From assembly GCF_964275005.1 (NCBI RefSeq), contig NC_092698.1, forward strand, positions 32,994,162 to 33,058,161: 64,000 nt of DNA. Direction: 5' to 3'. This DNA comes from Diadema setosum. Lineage: Eukaryota > Echinodermata > Echinoidea > Diadematoida > Diadematidae. The notes beneath the pieces were generated by a model that was not told where the DNA came from, made no database searches, and saw only the letters and a list, made by a program, of their open reading frames with translations. Of this stretch, positions 1-9,651 are shown piece after piece. How positions within the stretch are numbered: position 1 is the first letter of the stretch; the number at the start of each line of letters is the position of its first letter. Made by a program: the position numbers and the translations under genes.

Positions 1-570
1 CAAAAAGTTACATCTGAAGTAATTCATGAAATCGCTACAACTCCGCTGATATTTGAGGTAGAAATAGGCGCAAAAAGTATCATGAATTCGGCCGTGTTGA
101 ACATCTTTTAAGAACGCACTTACGAAATTCGAAGAGTTTATCGGGAAAAAATAAAGGACACATTTTCAACCCCTTTTGGCGCGTGCATCATAAAAGATTG
201 CAGCCGAAGTAATTTATGAAATCGTCACAATCCCGCTGATATTTGAGGTAGAAATAGGCGCAAAAAGTATCATGAATTCGGCCATGTGGTGCATCTTTTA
301 AGAACGCACTTACGAAATTCGAAGAGTTTATCGGGAAAAAAAATAAAGGACACATTTTCAACCCCTTTTGGCGCGTGCATCAGAAAATATTACAGCCGAA
401 GTAATCTATGAAATCGTCACAATCCCGTTAATATTTGAGGTGGAAATGGGCGCAAAAAGGATTGCGAATTCGGCCCTGCATGTCGTGTAGCTTTCAAGAA
501 CACATGCACAAATGCGAATAGATTATCGGGAGATTAAAGAACCCCTTGCAGCGTGTGCATCAGAATATAT
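1..570. repeat. Tandem satellite, ~190-bp unit, about three copies
   Basis: Three successive copies can be aligned by eye. The landmark gaagtaat...atgaaatcg begins at 16, 206 and 398, so the period is about 190-192 bp. Copies one and two are nearly identical, sharing the words gaattcggcc, gaagagtttatcggg and ggcgcgtgcatca. The third is more diverged and slightly shorter. The array probably continues left of the window. It is cut at about 570 by the hairpin element and resumes for about 50 bp from 790. No coding potential is seen. Confidence 0.9.
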
Positions 571-573
571 GGA

Positions 574-630
574 ATCAAAAGGGGCCTGAGCTTTCGATCC
601 TAGCAGAATCTTCATCAGAGGCAAAATGAC
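574..630 (-). ncRNA. Hammerhead-ribozyme-like motif, antisense copy
   Basis: This is the inverted copy of the motif at 671-727. Read on the minus strand it has CTGATGA (618-612), the same 5-bp stem with TGCTA loop, GAAA (595-592) and the CTC triplet. CTGATGA is the commonest natural core. It differs from the other arm by T versus C at the variable core position. A transcript across both arms would fold into one long hairpin, which would compete with either ribozyme fold. Confidence 0.5.
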
Positions 631-670
631 CAAAAAAGACCAAAAATGACCAAAAAAATGACCAAAAAAG

Positions 671-727
671 GTCATTTTGCCTCTGACGAAGATTCTGCTA
701 GGATCGAAAGCTCAGGCCCCTTTTGAC
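671..727 (+). ncRNA. Hammerhead-ribozyme-like motif, sense copy
   Basis: The RNA reads CUGACGA (683-689), A690, stem II GAUUC/GGAUC (691-695 with 701-705, loop UGCUA), GAAA (706-709), G710, then the NUH-type triplet CUC (711-713). Stem I pairs GCCU (679-682) with AGGC (714-717), followed by an internal loop and a second pairing GUCA (671-674) with UGAC (724-727). This is the order and geometry of a type I hammerhead with a minimal stem III, as reported for Penelope-like elements and retrozymes. The extra A690 departs from the textbook core, and activity is unproven. Confidence 0.55.
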
Positions 728-789
728 TCCATTTTACTCCATTGGCTCACCTTTATTGGATAAGCAGTTTTCAGCAGCCTTTTTTGCTA

Positions 790-838
790 CATCAGAATAT
801 ATCACAGCTAAAATAATTCATCAAATCGTCGCAATTCA
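790..838. repeat. Resumed satellite fragment
   Basis: The sequence from catcagaatatat through aattcatcaaatcgtcgc aligns with the satellite word catcagaaaatat...ctatgaaatcgtcac near 380-420. This shows that the hairpin element sits inside a satellite unit. Homology fades after about 840. Confidence 0.7.
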
Positions 839-849
839 ACTGACCACCA

Positions 850-2280
850 AGAGCAGGTTACGCAGCAAGTTTGTGCGCCGATGTTTAGAAAAAGTCACAA
901 ACGCATTTGATACAATCTGATTTTGTTCATTATCATTTTACACTGTAATTCACAAACAAACATTCTATTTTTTCCTATCTTTTTTTTTTAATTTCTTGTG
1001 CAATAAATAATGCAAGTTTAAAAAAATAATATTAATCTGTAAAATGTACATGGGTGGGGGGGGGGGGTGGTACGTCCATAAAAAAAAAACAAGAAAATAA
1101 TTTAAGTTTGAAAGTCATTTTATGTTTTTTTAGATTGTCGTTGTTGACCGGTAAATTTTCTGTTCGGACCGGTAAAAAATGGTAAAACGGGGCATTTACC
1201 GGTCCGACAGAGACAGGTTGGACCGGCAGAAAAAATGAGTTAGTGTGCAGCCCTGCAATATTGAAAAAAAAATAGAATTTCACTTTTCTGGCATAATGAA
1301 AGAGCACTTGAATTATGGTACCGCTTTCAGAGAGCAGGCAGGGGGAATAATATTAGGGCCTACCATTTAATAGGCCCTAATACTAATAGGTCTACATGTC
1401 AGTAACAAGTCAATGCAATTTCCCCGTACTTTTCATGAAAAATGCAAATTTGTAAAACTCTCCTTATATTTTCTTTGATGGTTTATTTTAAAAAAAAAAA
1501 GTTTCTTAGTAGCTTCGCTGATCATCATACAGTGAAACCAACTAGCAACTTCACATGCAATGCATGGCATGCCATCTGCAGTGATTTCACCAACTTCACT
1601 CGTCACAATAACTCACATGGTGTTCCATACAACAGGATTTTGCTAGCAGTGCAATTCAAGGTGATTTGTGTGTGGCATATTCTAACCAAAAATTAGCAAT
1701 GCTAGAAGAAATGGTATTGGGCTCTCCCATTTTCATCAATCAAATACATGTCATTAGCACTAGCAGCCTATATTTTCTATGCATTTCGTGATCTGGTGAT
1801 TTAATAAATTTACTTCCGTTTCTGCCCCGAGTCTAGGATTTGGCATTGCATTCATTTTTAATAGAATCTAAATTACTCCCTGCAAGATTTAGCTTTAGGG
1901 AGAAGGCAAGATTTTGTGTAGTGGCTCCTAGGTAGCCATATAGAGGTCTAGTCTAGGCATGGAAGACCAGCTTAGCGTAGCTGAATATGGCTTTAATTTA
2001 TTAATGTCCCAGTGAGCTAGCCAGCCACCGACTGGAAAATGGACAAACAATAAAAATTAAACGCAACGCCTGCCTCAGTGCCTGGCCTTGCCTGGTTAAG
2101 ACAAGTGAAGTGCAAGTGGGTTCAGATCCACTCATCATAAGGATAACCTCACAATAAATCACCCTCAACCTCGGTATTTCACAAAAGGCCCATACAAACG
2201 TCAAACAGATCTACAGACAATAAACAGCCTCGAGATATCGCATGCCTTAGCCTTGCGTGAACAGCGTGTACAAAACAAAA
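850..2280. other. Non-coding stretch, nothing recognised
   Basis: AT-rich DNA with homopolymer runs (G near 1055-1067, A near 1079-1089 and 1491-1500) and short inverted words such as ggccggtaaat/atttaccggtcc around 1148-1205. Open frames here are short and resemble no known protein. A short palindrome, taggcccta...taatagggcct-like, lies near 1355-1380. Confidence 0.4.
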
Positions 2281-2336
2281 ACTTACCCGCCATGTTGATT
2301 TCGCGCGAGCCAACTCGAATACTTTAACCCGGAAGT
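2281..2336 (-). promoter_or_regulatory. Possible divergent first exon: ETS-like site, start codon and 5' splice site
   Basis: On the minus strand ATG GCG G (2293-2287) is followed directly by GTAAGT (2286-2281), a perfect 5' splice donor. The start context is aacATGG. About 36 bp upstream the plus strand reads CCGGAAGT (2329-2336), a classic ETS/GABP core common in TATA-less housekeeping promoters, and the surrounding sequence is richer in CpG than its neighbours. This fits a first coding exon of a gene running off the left edge. No later exon can be seen, so the call rests on motif adjacency alone. Confidence 0.3.
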
Positions 2337-3895
2337 AATTCTTATGCAATACAATTTCCTTAGAAGTTCTAGAGGTCATAGCATCGCTACCCTCGCTTAG
2401 CTGCACACTCGTACTCACTCGTACTCGCTCACTAAACTTGCGATCGCCTACAACATCACACTAGTACGCGTACAATGAGCGGGGCCAGGCACCTATTCAT
2501 GCTCACTGGGAATCCGCGGAGCCTACAAAATTGCAGCGAAATTGTCAGCTGTCAAATCTGAGAGACAGAGTTGACGCAGGTGCATCTTATCAAAACTGTT
2601 GGCAAAATCTGCTCGAGACGTGAGTACAGTTATATTTCATTTTAAGAGTGAAAGATTCATAGGTTGAGATCTAGAGCTGGCTGTTGCTGTGTGGGTATTT
2701 GCCACTGTGTAGCTAGCAGCGCTCGTAGGTCAGCTGTGAATATCGGATCACGCTCCAAGGAAGTGGACATTTGTCTAGTCTACGCCTACGCAGCGCATGT
2801 ACGTGGTGACTGTGACTGTGACTGTGACTGGACGTGTTTTCAACTTTCTCTTGAAATCCTCCTCTTTCTCTCTATTTCTCTCTATTTCCGTGTCTAACTC
2901 TTGAATTTATGTTGGCACTAATTTGACTCTTAAACTCTTTTGGATACCCTGTCTGAACGCCAACACACATTCAGCGATATTTGGAGCAATTCCACTGCTG
3001 AATTAAAGCGATAGGTTCATGCCCCTGTGGACAACAGTGGGGGACCAGTCCCACCTATTGACTTTGCAGTTTGGCGGGAAACTCTTCATCCGTGCAACAC
3101 AACGCCAACTACCACCACAGCAGCACTAAAGTCGGCCTTCGGCTGACTCTTCTGAAGCTCAACCTAGTACCTGTAGTGGATATCTCCCAAGAGTCCTGTG
3201 CATGTGCCTTGGCTTTGTAATCTCGTCCCACACATGGTAAAATTCAATTGTCATTTACCGTATCCTGCTCAAGTGTTCTAGAAAATTTCTCTAGAAGTTC
3301 TACTACGTTCTACTACTAAGCAAGCTTCTACTAGTCCTGCTGGATGTCCGTGTTCCTGTGATTGTGACCTGTCCAGTAACCTGTCCAGTCCTGTATGCAT
3401 GCTGTGGTGATGTCAAAACTGTTGCTGTATTTTAGTTATAATGCATGCTGTCTGTCATACATGTATTGCATAAATTTACTGTAAAATACTGTCTGTTGGA
3501 TGTTCACGTTCGCATTGTTCCTGCATCGTGTGAATTGTGCATTAATTGTGCCCAGTGAGTGGTGTGAGCTCTGTAACTGTTAACTGCATACCGCTGGATC
3601 ACCTGTATTGCATGCTGTAAACCATAACTGCATACTGTCAGATATCTGTGCTCTTGTGACCTACTTCCACTCCTGCATGAACTGGTGTTTATGTTCCTCA
3701 CCCTACCTGTAGTGCATGTTGTAGCAAGTAGTACTGTCAACAGCATCCCGTCCCTGTACACTATACCCAGCTACATAATTCTGCACCATTGTACATAGGA
3801 TACTGCCTCAGCTCATACTGTATCTTCTGAAATTGGTGGTTAGATATTTTTTTCTACTGCAAACGTGACTCCCTGCCACACACCAAGGAAAGGGG

Positions 3896-3925
<30 letters not shown>
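3896..3925 (+). repeat. 30-nt poly(A) run in the LINE leader
   Basis: An uninterrupted A run sits 21 bp before the ORF1 start codon. It is unusual inside a retrotransposon leader; it may be a microsatellite expansion or a relic tail of an older insertion onto which the element was joined. Confidence 0.8.
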
Positions 3926-3927
<2 letters not shown>

Positions 3928-3946
3928 AAGAAAAAATTACCACAAA

Positions 3947-6214
3947 ATGTCAGTTGTCTCTGCTGCATCATCATTCCAAGAAGAAGGCAACTCACTGCCA
4001 TCAAAGGAGAACTGTATAGCCCAAGGCAATGATGATTCGGACACATGTATGGCATGCCCAAAGCTTGAAGTTAAAGAGAAAGGACGCAGAGTGGATATTA
4101 CCCTTAGCCAAGGAGTGCACAAGCTGATCACAAACGAAATAACACGCTACTTTACATCCTTTTGTAGCAAGAGCAATACTCTTGCAGCAGTAATCTCTGA
4201 CAACTCAGACTCGGGATACTCCATGCGCATCTGCAATAAACTGGCAAAACAGGGAACTGCTGGCCAACGGACCAAAATCAACCTGTCATCTATACCAGAG
4301 TCTAACTCCATCACAGCAACTGGACCACACGTTCATATCCAGGAACTCATTAAAACACATCTGCCACAAATCCTGGGTAGTATTAAACCAAACGGCTGCG
4401 GTAGACACGTAGAGATAGAACTGCTCCTCCAGAGCATTAGGAACTACCTCAAAGATTCACAAGAAGATTTCAAGATCCCAGTGAAAGATGCAGAGGGTAA
4501 CAGATGTACTTGTTCTCTCATGGATAGACTCCTTCTGTGCCCAATTTGCAAGAAGCACTCGTGTTCTGGTGTAATTGAATGCAACCTTTGCAAGAGCTGG
4601 TGCCACTACGAATGCCTCAACATGTGTGCAGAGGACATCAAAGCACATGAAAAAGATGCCTCCCAACCCTTTACTTGCAAGTTGTGCCTTGCACTAGGTG
4701 ATACTTCGCAACTAGGAGAGAGCTCCGCAGGGCAGTCTTCATCTGTTTCTTCAGAAATACTCACCAGCTTATCACCGAGCTCAGACTCACACCCAGATGC
4801 ATCTCTTCTCTCAAGGTTAAGTTGCGACTCTAATTGGCCCCCCAGTATTCCCTTCTCAAGCACCAATACTCCCGAAGAAAAGGAACATGCCACACATGAA
4901 CTTCACCTCGTGGAGTCAGGAGACTCCAGTGAACCCACCCACACATCTTCCCAGCCAGAACCACCAATCTCTGAGAAGAATGTCAAGAGCGACGATGAGA
5001 TTGTAGGAGCAACATTACCTAACCTGGATTCAGATGTCGAGGAGATGGAACACTCATCAACTGACCCTCAAGCAGGACAGCCTTCTTCCCCTGATGAATG
5101 CGATCTACCTGATACTTCAAGCCATCAGACACTGCTCACCTCCATTTCTTGCAGTAAACACCTGAATGTAGCAACAATGACTGACCCGCTGACCTGCAAA
5201 CAATGTATGAAAAAAGATGACTTGCTTCTGAAAAGCAGGCATCAGGTGGACTGTCTCCAAGCTGCCAATGCTAGCCTGCAAGAAGACAATGACTCCCTCC
5301 TGCGCTTGTCAAGGGAAAAGACAACCGATCTTAGTAAAACATCACAGGATCTCCAGTACATGCGAAAAAGGCTCAGACAGACTTCAGATGAGCACGCTGA
5401 CACAGTTAAGGAGTTAGAGAAAGTCAAAGCCAAGTTCAATGATCTGCTAGCTCGAAATGACTTCCTCATGGCCCTCTGCCTAAAACATGGCATTGAAGAG
5501 GCCAACGCAACGTCGGAATGGAGAGCCAAACAGGTTGTGCATCCTACACAATCCCTAGAGAATGCGAATCAAGCCTCATCTCTACCCACTATGAACCGAT
5601 TCCATGTACTAAGAGATGAACACTCAAGCCAAGAGCGGGACCAGAGTCCGAACATCCAAGAGCATACCGATACCTCAAGGCGCACTTCGACCAATCCCAA
5701 TCTGTCTCGTACACTAACCAGATCAGACAAGAAAGCATGGCATGATCACAAACAAAGCCAAAATCAGGCGTGGAACTCTTCCAGCCACCTAGCTCCCACA
5801 AGACCTAAAAAGACCAGGCAGGCCACGAGATCAAATTCTGTACCGAGACATTCTCAAAACAATCATCCTCTGAGGGAACACTACATTCCTAAGACTGCTG
5901 ACCCCACTGCAAGGCTACCAAGTCCTTCCACCAAAGAATCTATACCAGGTCCCAGCATACATGTTAATTCAACTCCCCAAGTTCCCAGCAAACCCCAGGT
6001 TTTTCGGCATGGCCGAGCAGCCCAGATGACATACAGAAGCAGTATGGCCATAATTGCCAAGGCTGCAACAGCAGCCACACACCTCCTAGACTCAAGCCAC
6101 CTTCGCCCACCAACGACAAACAACATGCTGTTACAGGCTCACCTCCACACTATCTCGACAATGATCAAAGATTGCAATCTCCTGATGGCCCTGGACGGAC
6201 GGAATCTTGTATAG
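3947..6214 (+). CDS. LINE ORF1 protein with PHD finger and coiled coil
   Basis: This is a 755-residue open frame. A C4HC3 PHD zinc finger is visible at residues 198-247: C198-x2-C201, C212-x2-C215, H220-x2-C223, C244-x2-C247, with the usual Trp two residues before the His. Residues 250-410 are Ser/Pro/acid-rich and look disordered. Residues 425-505 form heptad-like Leu/charged sequence typical of a coiled coil, suggesting oligomerisation. The C-terminal 200 residues are basic and rich in Ser, Gln and Pro, suitable for nucleic-acid binding. PHD fingers in CR1-like ORF1 proteins are established; whether this one reads histone H3 tails is unknown. The ATG follows a poly(A) run and an aaaatgt context. 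The ORF overlaps ORF2 by 43 nt in a different frame. Confidence 0.85.
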   Translation: MSVVSAASSFQEEGNSLPSKENCIAQGNDDSDTCMACPKLEVKEKGRRVDITLSQGVHKLITNEITRYFTSFCSKSNTLAAVISDNSDSGYSMRICNKLAKQGTAGQRTKINLSSIPESNSITATGPHVHIQELIKTHLPQILGSIKPNGCGRHVEIELLLQSIRNYLKDSQEDFKIPVKDAEGNRCTCSLMDRLLLCPICKKHSCSGVIECNLCKSWCHYECLNMCAEDIKAHEKDASQPFTCKLCLALGDTSQLGESSAGQSSSVSSEILTSLSPSSDSHPDASLLSRLSCDSNWPPSIPFSSTNTPEEKEHATHELHLVESGDSSEPTHTSSQPEPPISEKNVKSDDEIVGATLPNLDSDVEEMEHSSTDPQAGQPSSPDECDLPDTSSHQTLLTSISCSKHLNVATMTDPLTCKQCMKKDDLLLKSRHQVDCLQAANASLQEDNDSLLRLSREKTTDLSKTSQDLQYMRKRLRQTSDEHADTVKELEKVKAKFNDLLARNDFLMALCLKHGIEEANATSEWRAKQVVHPTQSLENANQASSLPTMNRFHVLRDEHSSQERDQSPNIQEHTDTSRRTSTNPNLSRTLTRSDKKAWHDHKQSQNQAWNSSSHLAPTRPKKTRQATRSNSVPRHSQNNHPLREHYIPKTADPTARLPSPSTKESIPGPSIHVNSTPQVPSKPQVFRHGRAAQMTYRSSMAIIAKAATAATHLLDSSHLRPPTTNNMLLQAHLHTISTMIKDCNLLMALDGRNLV

Positions 6215-9200
6215 ACATGGTGACATACAACATGAGAGGATTCACATCCTCTCAGTTTTATTTGTGTGATCTATTGTCTCAGAATGATATAGTAGCAGTA
6301 CAGGAACACTGGCTTCATGACAGTAATGTGTGCAAACTAGATAACCTTTGTGATACGCACATCGTCCTTAGTAAGTGTAATGGAAGTGAATGTTGTGAAC
6401 TAACATCCCATAGAGGGTCCAGTGGTGTAGCCATCTTTTGTCACAAGCGTCTCGAACCATTCATCAAGCAGATTCCCACAGATTCAGATAGGCTTCTCGC
6501 AATGATGATCAAGCATCCCAAGCAAGCCTCAGAGATATTCATTCTCAATGTGTACATGCCAACAGGAAATACTGCAGATTCACGACACCTGTATCAGTCT
6601 ATTCTAGATGAGATGTCTCACCATGCCGCATCAAGGATCTCTCCCACAACATGTGTAATTATTGCTGGGGACCTAAACGCTGACATATTGGCCCCAAAAC
6701 ATCAGTGGAAACGGCAAGCAAAAGACCTAGACTCCTTCTTGCGTGAAAACAAGCTCACAAGTCTCAACAACTCAAGAACAGCACCTGGACAATACACATA
6801 CTGCAGCGATGATGGGAAATGTAAGTCTCACCTGGACTACATTTTTGTAAATGAGCAGGCTGCAGAATTGTTCTCATCCTTCAGAATCGGACCAGAAATG
6901 CCGAAGAATGTGTCTGATCACCTTCCTGTCCAAGTCAAGATTAACATCACAATTGGTGGGCAAGATCAAAGGAACAAGAGGGAAAGCCAGCAACCGTATG
7001 GGACAAAGCTAAAAAAACTCAAGGTCAAGTGGGCAGATCTATCCAAACAGGATATTGTAAATGGCTACACATCTCCACTAGAAGAAGCCTGCAAGACGCT
7101 ATGGCACCAACTATCTACTGACCCAAGGTGCCTAACTGGAACACAAGCGGAGAAGATACTAGAAGATCTCACAGATGTAATCCTCTCCATCTCTACCGAC
7201 AATCTCCCACACTCCTTCACGTCAGCCAGCAAGCGGCGTAGACCAGAATGGTCTAAAGATGTAGACGACGCCTACCTACACATGAAGCGCCTTTGGAAAT
7301 CCTGGAAGGATGATGGTCGTCCCAAATCTGGAAACAACTCTACTTGGACAGCATATAAGGAGGCTAAACGCACATTCAGACGAAAGATGAGGCAGAGCAG
7401 ACTTGCAGTACACAATAACATGGTCGAGGAGATAGAAGCGTCACAACATGATGATCCTCAACTCTTCAACAGACTCGTGAGGGAGAACACCCCAACTAGC
7501 TCCACAGCCCTCACAGAATGCATTGCGTGGGATGGCGTCCAGTACTCCAACAAAGAAATCCTGAAGGGATGGGAGAAATACTTCTGTACACTCTCCAACC
7601 CTCAAACTGCGCATACCATGACAGCTGATGCTACTGCGACACCTGATAGTGATAGTGATGATGACCAACTGATCACCTTCAATTCAAGAGATCTCCACAC
7701 TGCTATAAGAGGTCTCAAACCCAAGAAAGCTGCAGGCTTGGATCATGTGGCACCAGAGCACCTTCTTCACTCAGGTCCAGTCTTTCAACTCCTGCTTCTT
7801 ACCATCCTGAACACCTTCCTCAGATGTACCTATATACCTCGGAGCTTCAAGAAAGGCATTATCATTCCTATCCACAAAGGAAAGGGTAAACCCCTCACAG
7901 ATCCTGGAAACTATCGAGGTATAACACTTAGCTCAGTCTTTTGCAAGGTCTTTGAGCTGCTGTTGAAACCAAACCTAGAGCAACAACTGCTCCAAAGACA
8001 CATCCCAGACATCCTGCAATCCGGCTTCCAAAAAGATCACTCATGCATCATGACAGCTCTCTCCCTTAACCTCATCATGGAGATGAACTCCTCCAAGCGA
8101 CAAGACACCTATATTGCTCTGCTGGATGCCACCAAGGCATTTGACACTGTCTGGCATGATGGACTCTTCTACAAGCTCCACAAGGCAGGCATTCAAGGAA
8201 ACCTGTGGAAAATCCTGAGAAACATGTACAAAGGGCTAGAGAGCATGGTCTTGTGGAATGGAAACCTCAGCCAACCCTTCCCGGTCACTCAAGGCGTGAG
8301 GCAAGGTGGAGTTTTATCCCCCTGCCTGTACCTTGTGTACATAGATGATCTTATCAAGGCCTTGAGGTCAACAAATGTAGGATGCTCCTTAGGTCAGGAA
8401 TTCCTTGGTGCCCTTGTCCTTGCCGATGATGTGGCTCTCATCAGTCCAACACCAGAAGGCCTACAAACTATGCTGGATGTAACCCACAATTACTCATCTG
8501 AATGGAAGTACAAGATCAATCCATCAAAGAGTGCCATCATCTCTTCCACGAACAGTTCGTCAAGCCATTGGCATCTTGGCGGAGACACCATAGCACGAGT
8601 GGAGGCACACCCACATCTGGGCATCAACCGTACCTTCCTGCCCTCTGATCCTACTCCAGCAATGACGTCAAAAGGTAGAAAAACTCTGTATGCCCTTGCT
8701 GGTGCAGGGGCTCACCGTTGTGGATTGGCACCAAATACAGTAACTGCCCTCTGGAAGCGTTTCTGTCTCCCACGCATGCTCTACGGAGTGGAGGTTTATC
8801 ATCTGAGCAAACGAATGCTTGCAGACCTCGACAGGACGCAGGGCAGTCTGTTCAAAGCTATCCTCGGCCTCCCCCGCAGAACAGGAAACGAGGCAGTCTC
8901 CATACTCGCCAAGCTCCCCCCAGTCAGTGATGAAGCTGACAAACAATTCCTCAGACTCCTCGGAAAAGTCCTTCTGCTTCCTCATGACAGAATTGAAAGG
9001 AGATTGCTCGTGAACGCCATCTGCCAGGTACCTTCTAGTCGCACTGTAAAGGACCTCAAAACCAAGCTCTCTGTGTATGAACTTCCCTCCATCGATGAAC
9101 TCCTCACTTCACCACCTCCTCCACACACCTGGAAATCAATGGTGAAAAGTGCCGTAGAAGAGCACCGCACAGACATCACCAGGAAGGCAGTCGGCACAAA

Positions 9201-9651
9201 ACCATCACTACACCTACTCTCTACTGTCCTGAGTCATAAACACAATCTCCTTCCCTCCATCATTCCCTCACAACATCTCCGACCAGCAATACCAGTCAAA
9301 GTCCAACTGCTCAGCGGGGTATACCCAACCAACTCTCGCCTTCACACCATAAGGAGCAAAACAAGCCCAGGATGCCTCTGTGGCTACACTGATGAAACAG
9401 TGACCCACCTGGTGGGCAAATGCTCACTGTACCAAACCCTTAGAGACAGCTTTCTCACCAAGTGGCCAAAGCAATGGAAAACACACCTCACCAAAACCGC
9501 AACACCACCCGAATGCTTCACCAGACTCACTCTTCTTGGATCCTGCTGCAACTCCACTATCTCCCTCTCTGACTGGAAAAACCCCTCTCTGTTTCATAAT
9601 GCATCTCTGAGCTTTCTTTTCGACATACATAACAAACGTACAGCTATGTAG
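6172..9651 (+). CDS. LINE ORF2 protein: AP endonuclease and reverse transcriptase
   Basis: This is a 1159-residue uninterrupted frame. The endonuclease spans about residues 16-257: YNMRGF (19-24), catalytic Glu45 in VQEHW, GDLN (166-169), SHLDY (219-223) and SDHLP (248-252). The reverse transcriptase spans about 545-800: catalytic Asp652 in DATKAFD, a GVRQGGVLSP motif and the LADD box (750-753). A C-terminal Cys/His cluster reads C1068-x-C1070-x8-H1079-x4-C1084, the type seen near the end of CR1/Jockey ORF2 proteins. All catalytic residues are present and there is no frameshift, so it may be recently active. The first ATG (6172) lies inside ORF1; a second, Met16 at 6217, follows the ORF1 stop by two bases and begins exactly at the endonuclease domain, so it is the likelier start. 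Confidence 0.92.
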   Translation: MQSPDGPGRTESCIDMVTYNMRGFTSSQFYLCDLLSQNDIVAVQEHWLHDSNVCKLDNLCDTHIVLSKCNGSECCELTSHRGSSGVAIFCHKRLEPFIKQIPTDSDRLLAMMIKHPKQASEIFILNVYMPTGNTADSRHLYQSILDEMSHHAASRISPTTCVIIAGDLNADILAPKHQWKRQAKDLDSFLRENKLTSLNNSRTAPGQYTYCSDDGKCKSHLDYIFVNEQAAELFSSFRIGPEMPKNVSDHLPVQVKINITIGGQDQRNKRESQQPYGTKLKKLKVKWADLSKQDIVNGYTSPLEEACKTLWHQLSTDPRCLTGTQAEKILEDLTDVILSISTDNLPHSFTSASKRRRPEWSKDVDDAYLHMKRLWKSWKDDGRPKSGNNSTWTAYKEAKRTFRRKMRQSRLAVHNNMVEEIEASQHDDPQLFNRLVRENTPTSSTALTECIAWDGVQYSNKEILKGWEKYFCTLSNPQTAHTMTADATATPDSDSDDDQLITFNSRDLHTAIRGLKPKKAAGLDHVAPEHLLHSGPVFQLLLLTILNTFLRCTYIPRSFKKGIIIPIHKGKGKPLTDPGNYRGITLSSVFCKVFELLLKPNLEQQLLQRHIPDILQSGFQKDHSCIMTALSLNLIMEMNSSKRQDTYIALLDATKAFDTVWHDGLFYKLHKAGIQGNLWKILRNMYKGLESMVLWNGNLSQPFPVTQGVRQGGVLSPCLYLVYIDDLIKALRSTNVGCSLGQEFLGALVLADDVALISPTPEGLQTMLDVTHNYSSEWKYKINPSKSAIISSTNSSSSHWHLGGDTIARVEAHPHLGINRTFLPSDPTPAMTSKGRKTLYALAGAGAHRCGLAPNTVTALWKRFCLPRMLYGVEVYHLSKRMLADLDRTQGSLFKAILGLPRRTGNEAVSILAKLPPVSDEADKQFLRLLGKVLLLPHDRIERRLLVNAICQVPSSRTVKDLKTKLSVYELPSIDELLTSPPPPHTWKSMVKSAVEEHRTDITRKAVGTKPSLHLLSTVLSHKHNLLPSIIPSQHLRPAIPVKVQLLSGVYPTNSRLHTIRSKTSPGCLCGYTDETVTHLVGKCSLYQTLRDSFLTKWPKQWKTHLTKTATPPECFTRLTLLGSCCNSTISLSDWKNPSLFHNASLSFLFDIHNKRTAM

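Larger units (their letters stand above)
571..789. mobile_element. Hairpin element with opposed hammerhead-like motifs, flanked by 13-bp direct repeats
   Basis: Arms of about 60 bp (571-634 and 668-730) are near-perfect inverted repeats around an A/T-rich spacer made of repeated gaccaaaaa words. The segment interrupts the satellite, and CATCAGAATATAT occurs at both edges (558-570 and 790-802), which looks like a target-site duplication. Each arm carries a hammerhead-like core. The piece after the right arm (731-789) is unpaired, so this may be a head-to-head, truncated insertion of a larger element. Penelope-like retroelements are known to carry hammerheads and to insert as inverted partial dimers; assignment to that group is inference. 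Confidence 0.65.

Noticed and set aside
2475..2561. Short plus-strand frame MSGARHLFMLTGNP resembling the start of a nucleoside-triphosphatase (NTPCR)
   Set aside because: Only about ten residues are similar, there is no P-loop completion and no splice donor where it would be needed.
2797..2812. Possible LINE target-site duplication (gtacgtg near 2800 and near 9823)
   Set aside because: Only about seven bases match and the 5' end of the element is not defined.
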